A DNA stretch of 64,000 nt from Morchella semilibera. Taxonomy: Eukaryota > Ascomycota > Pezizomycetes > Pezizales > Morchellaceae. The notes beneath the pieces were generated by a model. It saw only the letters and a list, made by a program, of their open reading frames with translations, did no database searches and was not told where the DNA came from. The translations under genes and the position numbers were made by a program. The number at the start of each line of letters is the position of its first letter. The stretch's first letter is position 1. Shown piece by piece: positions 48,349 through 57,320 of the stretch. The DNA is taken from positions 1 through 64,000 of the forward strand of contig WBVU01000012.1 in assembly GCA_009192285.1 (NCBI GenBank), read 5' to 3'.

Positions 48349-51300
48349 TGTACACATGTAACGAGCGCATTTGTGCCGACCATCCTACACTGGCGGAGTT
48401 GGAACATATAATAGAGCTCGTCTTTCATAATTTTTAGATCTTTTATCGTAGTCCCAGGCAAAAAAACAACAACAAGCGTCGGAGTCATGAGATATCACTC
48501 GATTTCTGACACATGTACAAGGATCTGGGATTTAGTGAGTGAACGGATTCTCACCTATTAACACACAGCTTAATTCACTCACTTAATGCCAGAACCTTGT
48601 GGTCATCGCAGATTGATCGGTGTTTTTGTTAATTGCATGCAGTCTTCCGGCTATGGCAATATCGCACAATTTTCTCCCCATAAAGTAAGAGCATACGGTC
48701 TTCCAGCTATATTCTGGTAATAACGGTAGTACATACTTGTACTCTCCGCCCCACTACACTTAGGCAGCGATATGTACAAGAAACGAGCTCACAGCGAAAC
48801 AAATTAAAGTAAATTTTATAAAAGATACATGTGCAGGCAGCTTTTAGTAAAAGCACTATGCGGCCGATGGTTTTCTAATACATGCATGTGCTTTATTAAT
48901 ACTGTTCCAAGTGTCCAAGTAACCTCTCTCAGTCTGATTGGTGGTGTCTCCCAGCGTCCACATTTCTCATGAGCGTCTCAGCGCACAAGTTAACACCCGA
49001 CACGCAATGTACCGACCGCATAACCCTACTCTTAACTAAATACCCGAGTCAATGGGGTCTCCGTAGTCAACCCAATTACTCTGAGGATTTAAACGGACCA
49101 GTCACCATCTACGCCCATGATGATTAATCACTACCTGCCAAAGGCGACACCCACAATATGACCCACTTACAAGATCTAGAGGTAGATAGGTCAGTTACTA
49201 GGGTAAAACAACAGAAGACAAAAGCTCGAAATAGCTGTTTCCCGCTATCTATGACCCTGTCTATCGATAATAGGTCGTAGTATAGTACGTGTAGTATTGG
49301 TCGAGTGAGCGTCAATGACTACATACATCATGTCATGCCTGCCGATAGAAGCGATAACCCTAACCCATGTGAACTGTCAATCTGCATTCTAATCTGTCCA
49401 AATACCCGATTTGAGAGCAGGTACATGTTTCATTTCATACGGAACGATGATAGCGATTTTATCTTTCATCTTTGATGGTGATTAGTACTAACCACGGAGT
49501 AGCCCCTGACGGGAATATATGGGCTACATACAAGTACATATGTAGCTCAAGAGCCGGAAATCAAATATCCTTTCCAATCATCCTCAATGGCCAGCTCGAG
49601 GATGATTATGGTCTTCGTCAGAGAGAGATACTTACTTTATAGAGCTCTTTATGGTCCACCTTTTTTGCTATATAATCCCTCTCTATCTATCCCTAGCTCG
49701 CTCCAAACCTGTCAAGTCCCTAGGCCTCAATTTCGCCTATCAGCTGGGGGAAATGTTGACTACATACTAATCCATGTGCGATAAACCTCCAGGTTCTTCA
49801 AGTCACCAGCCTTTCGTGCGGTAAACACCAAAGTCCCGGCAAGAAGTCTGAATATTAACGTCCCTCCCGAGATGAGGCTCGAACTCCGAAGCCACACGCA
49901 CACTCCCAATCCGGCCCCACATTAGAGATACATATCCCTGATCATGTAATCACAACAGTACGGCCTCAATCCTCATGCGTCTTAAACAACGTCCCAATTA
50001 CACCCCCCATACCAAGCGCAATCCCGCAAAAGAGTTTCGTCGTTTCGGCATTTCCTTGTGTGCATCGTAAACGGACTTCCACTTTCCACCAATAAGCTTA
50101 TAGTTACTTGCAGATCCCCCACGGCACACATATGAGTAATCAGAGCCTCCGATCGATATATATTCCTTCTGTGTGGGCAGAACTGGAAATATCTCTCTTG
50201 TGATGTTGGGCTGTTTCCAGCACTGTGAGGATCGAGGGAGGGAAACAGGGAATGCGATCCCTTCCCCTGAGGCCCCCTGACTGAGCCCCTATTTTTGGTG
50301 CGTTGTCGGTCCGTGCGTCGCTTCCCGAGTATCGGCATGCCGAGTCAGCCCCTTGTCCATCCCCGAGTCTGCGCGGCAACCCCTTTCTAAATTCCATAGC
50401 CAAAATCATTGTTGTTTTTTTCCCATGTCCAATCATGACTATCAAGCCTCACCATCAATGTACGTACCGATCACAAAGAAGAGAAACTTGCTGAAATCCA
50501 GAGCCATTGCTAGAGAAAAAACCCCCCTTTCACTTTCCCTATATCCCCCCGTTGAAAGTGACCGCGTTCCCAAATCAATTAAGCCCGCCCGTCGAGGCCT
50601 GATATCCGCAAACCCGACCGAAGTGTTATCGCTGCCGAAGCCACTGCCGTCCTGGGCCTGGGTGGGTGGGTTCGATAACCTAATCATAATCTCAATCCCC
50701 TAAACGCATTCGAGACAGCCGTATTTTCGCTAGCATGGTGATCATTGACCGTCTTATCCACTATCCAGATAAAATATCCCTCCATCCCCACAACCACCAC
50801 CACAAGTTATGCCGAAGACTAGGCTTTCACCCCGCTGCGTCAGGGTGTACTCTGCGTGAGTGGTACTGATAAAAGTCAACGTGGGGGATCGCGGAGATGG
50901 GAGCGGGGGTGTTTGTAGTAGACGGAACCCAAGTTAAAGCCGTAGCTCATCCAATATAGCAATACCTAGATCGAGCTCAAAGATGTTTGCCCCTCCACCA
51001 AAAGTGCTCGTTGCCCCAAGTGGAAACCTGACCCAAACCCTCATCATCATTCACTCGCGAGAGCCGATGTTTGGCGTTCCTCGTAAGCCAACTAGCACAC
51101 CACAAACAAAGCCTACCCAGCGCAATTCGCGAGCGAGCGAGCCGCTCTTATATATCCATATATCCAAGTGCATGTACTCTTCCTCCCTTACGTCACTCCC
51201 TCACAGAAAGAGCACATAGAAAAGACAATGATCATCGGTTCGGGTGTTTTACTCATGAGGAATGTATACTCCGTCGGAGATGAAAGATTTGCAAATCGAT

Positions 51301-52880
51301 CGGAGGGAGGAGAAAAGAAAAAAAAAGATCACCCTCATAGTCGGGATCAAAGGCTCGCCTTGGATTTATCAGGAGTTAAGATGGGGGAGGTTTCCATGAA
51401 GATCTTGAAGTTTTTCGTGATGTGATGTGATCGGAACTTTTGTTGATATTTTGATGGCGTAAGGATCGATCTTGAATGTTGCACTTGAACGTTGAATGTT
51501 TTGTGCACCTGGAAAACGTGGGCATATAGCTCCGACTACGCAGGTGAGACCAGACTTGATGGTGTTTTCTTTGAAAGAGGATATCTACGTCTTCTAACCC
51601 AAAGTACGCACCAACAATGCCGCACTCCTTCCTCCCCCATCACCCTTCATCACTCGAGATTCCTCTAAATATGCACTCCCAATCAAGCTATAGCAAACCT
51701 CGATATTGAACGGTAATAAAGACCGTTTTATGTAAGAGGAGAGTCCCGCCTCTAAATAACTCGCAATTCCCCAACCGCGTGATAACAGCTCCAATTAAGT
51801 AGCAATCTCACGAAATTCTATACAAATACACGAGAGCTAAAACATCGTGTATTGCCATAAAACATCTCTGGCAATTAGATTTCGCGCTATGACCATACAT
51901 TGCATTGACCCGTTCTGCCATGCAGTAACGTGCGAGAGCCCCAAAACCAAAAAAACGGTACATACATGTAACCTTAACTTGCCAACAGCCAGTACTAACC
52001 TTCTCCCAACAGCGCTGAAATTTCCCCTCACCCCCCCTCACGTCCCACCCTCACCCCCTTTTACCGGGTTCTCAACCATGATATGATGGCGCAGGAACAG
52101 AATTCTACTTCTAGATATGCCCTACTTTTGGTGCATTTACCTTGGTCGCGTCTTGTCTCTAACAATACTGACTGAGGCTTTGCACAGTATAGTACGTACC
52201 TCCAGTGGCTCGAGAGGGAAACTCCACCGCGCGCCGCCCAACTCCTATCTTTTGTTCACGAGGTCTGTGAGAAACAACTCCCAAGCTCGAGCTGCCATAT
52301 GGGAAAGGTACTGAATTAGAGTAGGTACGGTAGGATACAGGTCCTGGACAGATGCGGCCAGCATTGTCGCGGGATGATGAGTACATCGAAAGACATTGCA
52401 TTGTCTAGCCCTATGCATTTGAATTTGAATTCTGTCTTGGTCTACGAGATGTGGACAAGATCTTCCCTCTGATTCAACAGAACAGAAGGAGGACAAGTTG
52501 AATAATCCAATTCTCAACCCATTTCTTCCTTTTCCCTCTTCCATTTCGCCACCGAATAGAGAGAGGCCTAGGGCGTGGTGTGGGGCAAACCGATACGGTA
52601 CTATTATTGAAGCTACCTATTCGGAATCGGAGATGAAGGAGTGCGGATCTTCAATGCCGAGAGAGGGGACCCGTGTGTCTAAAATGTCTTGCCCGGCGAC
52701 TCCCGTTCGGCGGCACGGGGAACAAGCTCAATCAGCGCTCGACCACCGTCGATCAGGTACCATTCTCAGTGTATCTGATTTTTCTATACTGTCTAAGAAA
52801 GCAAAATGGAACAATTGCCAACTTCTACAGGAATGAGTATGTCTAAGCTTTTACGGGGGTTCCTGAATAGCCTTTCCACT
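48349..52880. other. Gene desert, no supported gene
   Basis: Includes a telomere-like dimer (49356-49366) and an inverted pair GTGAGTGAA/TTCACTCAC (about 48535-48583). The region 49980-50700 and 52050-52850 has a higher GC content and overlapping 80-118 codon frames on both strands, but none shows a domain, signal peptide or splice structure. Confidence 0.45.
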
Positions 52881-52897
52881 GATTCGAGGGGAAAGAG

Positions 52898-53154
52898 CGA
52901 TATATATATAATGCGTGACTTCTCCCTTCCCAAATGTTCCTCATCAGCTTCAACTCCAGCTCGACCATTCCCACATTCTTTATTTCCACCCCCCTCCCCC
53001 TCCTTCCCCTCCGAGGTTCACTCTTTACTGACCTCTTACTATTTCCAAAATATAGACACTCTTTTTTTTCTATACATTCGCTTCTTATAAACATTCAAAA
53101 AGTATATTTTCTTTTATTACTTAACAACCTAAAAAGCAAAAATAATCCTTAAAT
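52898..53154 (+). promoter_or_regulatory. Core promoter and CT-rich leader of the secreted repeat protein
   Basis: TATATATATA at about 52901-52910 is followed by a strongly pyrimidine-rich tract (52920-53050, many CCCTCC words) and then an A-rich leader just before the ATG at 53155. TATA box plus CT block plus A-rich leader is the layout of highly expressed fungal genes. Confidence 0.45.
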
Positions 53155-55488
53155 ATGCGTTATTCTATGGTACTGGCAGCAATTGTCTGCGCCACAACTT
53201 TCGTCTCTGCTGCACCTTTGCCCCACGCACCCGATGTCGCTCTCCCTTGTATTGACGACTGTGTCAAGAACCTAGTTGGAAACAATGTTGAGAATAACAC
53301 TGAGGACCTCCCAGGGCATCCGGGTGGGTCTGGTGTCCCCTCGGGCGGTGCTCCAGCAGTGCCAAACGGCGGGCTCCCCTACCCTGGAGACGGGGTTCCA
53401 GTTCCAGATAAGGACTCTCTCCTCCCAGGCTCCCCAGTAGCCCCCGGTTCGCCTGAGTCCATCAACACTCCTCACGCACCTAACACTCCGGGTGGTAATC
53501 CACATGACGGGCTCCCATCTGCCCCAACCGGCGGACTCCCAACCGATGGACTCCCAACCGATGGACTCCCAACCGGCGGACTCCCAACCGATGGACTCCC
53601 AACCGGCGGACTCCCAACCGATGGACTCCCAACCGGCGGACTCCCGGCCGCTCCAGGGCTCCCAACCGGTGGGCTTCCAACCGGCGGACCCTCAACCGAT
53701 GGGCACCCGGATGATTCCTCGGCCCCAGAAGTAGAGGGTGTCCCGGGCCAGTCTAACGAAAGCAATGGTGTCAATGTTATCCAAATAAACACTAGCGGTG
53801 GCCTTGTTTCGTCCCCAATCGACGGTCTTTCTGGACTCCCAATCGGCGGTGCTCCTGGACTCCCATCCGGCGGTGGCTCTGATCATGGCGACTCCGACAA
53901 TGGCTCTGTCACCAGCCCCGTTGATGACGCCGACAGCGACCACGAGGGGGATGACAGCGACCATGAGGGGGATGACAGCGACCACGAGGGGGATGACAGC
54001 GACCACGAGGGAGATGACAGTGACCACGAGGGAGATGACAGTGACAGTGACCACGAGGGAGATGACAGTGACCACAGCACCCTCCCTGGCCAGGACAATG
54101 GCGACCACGAGCACGGCGATGAGGATAATGGAGTTCCTACCTATCCTGAAGTCCCATCTGGCGGTCACGTTCCTTCCGGTCCTTCCGATTCTGGCATCCC
54201 TTCGGCCCCATCTGGCGGTCACGCTCCTTCCGGTCCTTCCGACTCTGGCGTCCCTTCGGCCCCTGACGCTGAATACATCCCTGGCAGTGTCATCCCATCT
54301 GAAGACACCACTTCAGCTCCCCCCGTCCCAGCTGGTACTCCTTCGGCCCCAGGCACCCCCTCTACCGGTGCTCCCCCGGCCCCAGATGTCCCCTATGGTG
54401 CTCCTTCGGCCCCAGGCACCCCCTCTACTGGTGCTCCCCCGGCCCCAGATGTCCCCTATGGTGCTCCTTCGGTCCCAGAAGTCCCCTCTGGTGCTCCTTC
54501 AGCAGATGAATACGTCCCACCCGCTCCTGGAGCACACACTATGCCTGAGGCTGGTGATCACACTCTCCCAGAGGGCGGCCAGACCAACGAGAGTAACGGC
54601 TTCAATGCTATCCAAGCCAACAATGCCGGCGGGTTCGTCGATCTTCCAGCACCTGGTGGTGTCCCCTCAGGTAGTGGTCTCTCTTCCGGTGGTGATTCCT
54701 CACACTCTGGTGATGACCACCATGACCTTCCTTCCGATAGTGGCCTTCCTTCCGGTAGTGGCCTTCCTTCCGATAGTGGCCTTCCTTCCGGTAGTGGCCT
54801 TCCTTCCGGTAGTGGCCTTCCTTCCGGTAGTGGCCTTCCTTCCGGTAGTGGCCTTCCTTCCGATGGTGCCCCTTATGTCCCCGGTGCTCCTTATGCCCCC
54901 GGTGCTCCTTCGGCCCCTGGTGCTCCTTATATCCCCGGTGCTCCTTCGGCCCCCAGTGCTCCTTCGGCCCCCAGTGCTCCTTCGGCCCCCGGTGCTCCTT
55001 ATGTCCCCAGCACCCCTGCTGTCCCCGGTGCCTCTGGTGTAACATCCGAGGCCCCTCACGTTGAGGACCCCGTTCCTTGTGTTAGCGAGTGCGCCGCAAA
55101 GGCCGTTGATGGTGCCCATCTCCCCGGTGCCCCATCTGCCCCATCTGCCCCATCTGTCCCACATACACCTCACTGTAAGTTCATATTCTGCCAATCCACT
55201 TTGACATATACTAATATCAATCTAGACCCCCATGCCATTCCTGACAAGGAGTTCTCAGTCTCCGACTGCAGAGACAACACCATTGCTTCCGTCAAGAAGG
55301 AGGACCACGAGGTTGAGGTTGAGGTTGTAGGATACGAGGTTGAGGGTGAAGGCAAGCACGAGGACCTCGACCCTGAGGGTGCTGCCAAGGATGTTAAGGG
55401 TGATGTTACCGGTGACATCCACGACGATAAGGAGGTTGATGCTGGTGCCTTTGAGTTTGAGACCGAGAACCACAACAACGAATACTAG
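53155..55488 (+). CDS. Secreted low-complexity tandem-repeat protein (760 aa after splicing)
   Basis: I do not recognise a named family; it looks like an extracellular or cell-wall-associated repeat protein. Residues 1-20 form a signal peptide (MRYSMVLAAIVCATTFVSAA, cleavage before PLP). A Cys pair CIDDC at 32-36 is followed by Pro/Gly-rich sequence, GLPTDGLPTGG repeats (about 124-180), the motif NESNGVNVIQINTSGG (201), an acidic SDHEGDD array (about 260-307), Pro/Ala/Ser repeats, a second NESNGFNAIQANNAGG (478), a GLPSGS array (about 525-570), GAPSAP/GAPYVP repeats, a second Cys pair CVSEC (642-646) and an acidic C terminus ending ENHNNEY. No GPI-anchor signal or membrane segment is seen. 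An intron at 55175-55225 (51 bp, GTAAGT...ACTAAT...TCTAG, phase 1) is a multiple of three and has no stop, so it is easily missed; spliced, HTPHY joins PHAIPDKEF. Large open frames in other phases here are artefacts of the repeats. Confidence 0.83.
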   Translation: MRYSMVLAAIVCATTFVSAAPLPHAPDVALPCIDDCVKNLVGNNVENNTEDLPGHPGGSGVPSGGAPAVPNGGLPYPGDGVPVPDKDSLLPGSPVAPGSPESINTPHAPNTPGGNPHDGLPSAPTGGLPTDGLPTDGLPTGGLPTDGLPTGGLPTDGLPTGGLPAAPGLPTGGLPTGGPSTDGHPDDSSAPEVEGVPGQSNESNGVNVIQINTSGGLVSSPIDGLSGLPIGGAPGLPSGGGSDHGDSDNGSVTSPVDDADSDHEGDDSDHEGDDSDHEGDDSDHEGDDSDHEGDDSDSDHEGDDSDHSTLPGQDNGDHEHGDEDNGVPTYPEVPSGGHVPSGPSDSGIPSAPSGGHAPSGPSDSGVPSAPDAEYIPGSVIPSEDTTSAPPVPAGTPSAPGTPSTGAPPAPDVPYGAPSAPGTPSTGAPPAPDVPYGAPSVPEVPSGAPSADEYVPPAPGAHTMPEAGDHTLPEGGQTNESNGFNAIQANNAGGFVDLPAPGGVPSGSGLSSGGDSSHSGDDHHDLPSDSGLPSGSGLPSDSGLPSGSGLPSGSGLPSGSGLPSGSGLPSDGAPYVPGAPYAPGAPSAPGAPYIPGAPSAPSAPSAPSAPSAPGAPYVPSTPAVPGASGVTSEAPHVEDPVPCVSECAAKAVDGAHLPGAPSAPSAPSVPHTPHCKFIFCQSTLTYTNINLDPHAIPDKEFSVSDCRDNTIASVKKEDHEVEVEVVGYEVEGEGKHEDLDPEGAAKDVKGDVTGDIHDDKEVDAGAFEFETENHNNEY
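53523..53700 (+). repeat. Tandem repeat array 1 (CTCCCAACCGGCGGA-type units)
   Basis: Fifteen-base units CTCCCAACCGATGGA and CTCCCAACCGGCGGA alternate in the coding frame, giving GLPTD/GLPTG. Near-identity of neighbouring units points to recent expansion or homogenisation. Confidence 0.85.
53931..54076 (+). repeat. Tandem repeat array 2 (GATGACAGCGACCACGAGGG-type units)
   Basis: About six 21-base units encoding SDHEGDD. The third-base changes (AGC/AGT, GGG/GGA) run in blocks, suggesting stepwise duplication. Confidence 0.85.
54720..54865 (+). repeat. Tandem repeat array 3 (GGCCTTCCTTCCGGTAGT units)
   Basis: About eight 18-base units encoding GLPSGS or GLPSDS. Confidence 0.85.
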
Positions 55489-56779
55489 ATCGTCTATTGT
55501 TGAATTAATTGTATCATGTTGTGTATTATTTTTTCCCTATGTCCTAGGTTGAAAGATCTAATGGTTGTTTTGTAATCACTTGCACCTCCCTTTTTTATTT
55601 TATGTGGAATAGTTCTCACACAGTTCTTTTTGTTGTTTTTGTTATTTTCTTCAATTCGTGTATCATTTTTAGTGGAATTAAGCGAGCCTGAAGAGGGGAA
55701 GGGGGGGTTGATATTAGACATGAAATTCAGTTAAATTTATCCTCAAACGTCTTTTGAAGCTCATGGTCTTGTCACTAATTATTAATTAGAATGGGGTTTT
55801 TTTTTTTTTTTGCTTGCACTGTTAATCGATGCTAATCTCCTTTCTAACAATCCGAGTGAGGTTAATAGTTACCAATGGCCTCACGTACCACCCCTGGATG
55901 CACTCTAGGGTAATTCAAACGGGCCATGTGTTTATAAGTGAAATGATCTATTATCTAGACATGGCGCTGCTGAAAAGGTTGCCAATAAAGAGTAGACATG
56001 AGGCCCACGTACACACAGGCTCAATTGTTAGATAGATGCCAGCCAGACTCTAGCTGCCGTGTAGGGCCGGGAGTTTGCTGGTGCTGGCCCCCTCTTTTTT
56101 TGATAGGCAGTCTCCCGTTGGGGGTAGATGCTGACTTTGAGCGTACTCAGCGGTGTCTGTGCATACGTCTCCTCTTTGGCTGGCGATTGGTGACGGTATC
56201 GGTGCCCATGAAAAACGGTACTAGCAATCGCTGTTGTTGTTGTTGTTGTCGTTGTTGTTGGTAGTACATTGGATGACATAAGCCTCAGCTGTCACGGTTA
56301 TATAAAATGGCCATAGCTATGATATAAATATACTCGGTGCAGGTAAATAGTACCGGGCAATGCAAGTTTTGTCTCTGGGCTTTTTTTACAGTAGTTCTCG
56401 CCTAGTACGCACACCCATTGGTGAACCAAAAACCCTTATTGTCCGGTGCTTTTTACCTGCCCCGAGTATACGGTCCCAACCGTACATGTAAATATAATAA
56501 TAGTGGACATTACATATGTGTAGCAGGTCACGAACGGAAATAGGTTTTAGTCTTTTTATGCGACGAATAGGAGAACTCTTGGGTGTTGTCCTACTGTGTA
56601 GGGTCGTCTGTCAATATCTGCCGTGGATCCATATTGAATGCCGGCAGCTGCTACGTCGTATACACCGATTGGATCCAATATTCATTAGGGGTATAGAAAT
56701 TAATGCACATTTTGACTAGACAACACCCAAATAATTCATCACAATACAACAAAATCGTACAGAACCTCTCTACCATACC
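55489..56779. other. 3' flank of the repeat-protein gene and intergenic DNA
   Basis: T-rich just after the stop (55500-55660), a T run at about 55797-55811, and a GTT microsatellite at 56232-56261. No supported gene. Confidence 0.5.
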
Positions 56780-57003
56780 TACTCTAACGCCCGATCGGAT
56801 ATTCCTATGGGCCTGAGTTCAGCTTTAGCGAGGGCTTAGTCAAAAGTTAGTCTAATAAAGACCTTATAGATTTTTTCAAGCCTTTTTATGTATGATATAA
56901 GTATGATTTAAGGAACATATAAGGTTCAAAAAAATCTATAAGGTCTTTATTAGACTAACTTTCGACTAAGGCTGATAGGAATATCCGATCTGGCGTTAAA
57001 GTA
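56780..57003. mobile_element. MITE copy 2, same family as 1644-1829
   Basis: A 220-bp element (56782-57001) beginning CTCTAACGCCCGATCGGATA and ending with the complement of CTTTAACGCCAGATCGGATA, with TA on both sides. The inner arms share AGTTAGTCTAATAAAGACCT with copy 1. The central 60 bp differ in length from copy 1, as is common among MITE copies. No coding capacity. Confidence 0.88.
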
Positions 57004-57150
57004 AGTACTAAGCATATACTTTGATGAGGAGTATCTGCACACTCACATTTACCTGGTGTGGAAATTATGAAACCACCGAACGTGCATCACTTTCCAACAC
57101 CCTGGGTACATTTAGCATGTACCCGCTGTTAGAACATCCCCGCGCTATGA

Positions 57151-57320
57151 GGCCGGTAGCCACGCTTATCCCATAAGCCGTCGAGACAATGCTGACACCC
57201 CTTCCCAAAATTCCAACGAGTGGCTAGTGCTAATAAATTTTATGGTACTTGTTGGTGGAGCCTTCGGTCTCACATAAGGGGTGTCAGCAACGACGGTTTA
57301 TGGGATAAAGGACAGCGGCC
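57151..57320. mobile_element. Terminal-inverted-repeat element, about 170 bp
   Basis: A left arm at about 57165-57203 (CTTATCCCATAAGCCGTCG, then GCTGACACCCCTT) is mirrored at about 57276-57309 (AAGGGGTGTCAGC, then CGACGGTTTATGGGATAAAG). A short outer match GGCCG/CGGCC at 57151 and 57320 may mark the true ends. The spacer is about 70 bp and non-coding. No clear target duplication was found. It is unrelated in sequence to the two TA-flanked families in the window. Confidence 0.65.

Noticed and set aside
53248-53262. CFEM domain at the N-terminal Cys pair of the repeat protein
   Set aside because: Only one CxxxC pair is present instead of the eight-cysteine CFEM pattern.
53798-55042. 414-codon open frame in the second plus-strand phase, and 145-176 codon frames on the minus strand
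   Set aside because: They are shadows of the tandem repeats in the secreted-protein gene; repeats with unit lengths in multiples of three keep all phases open.
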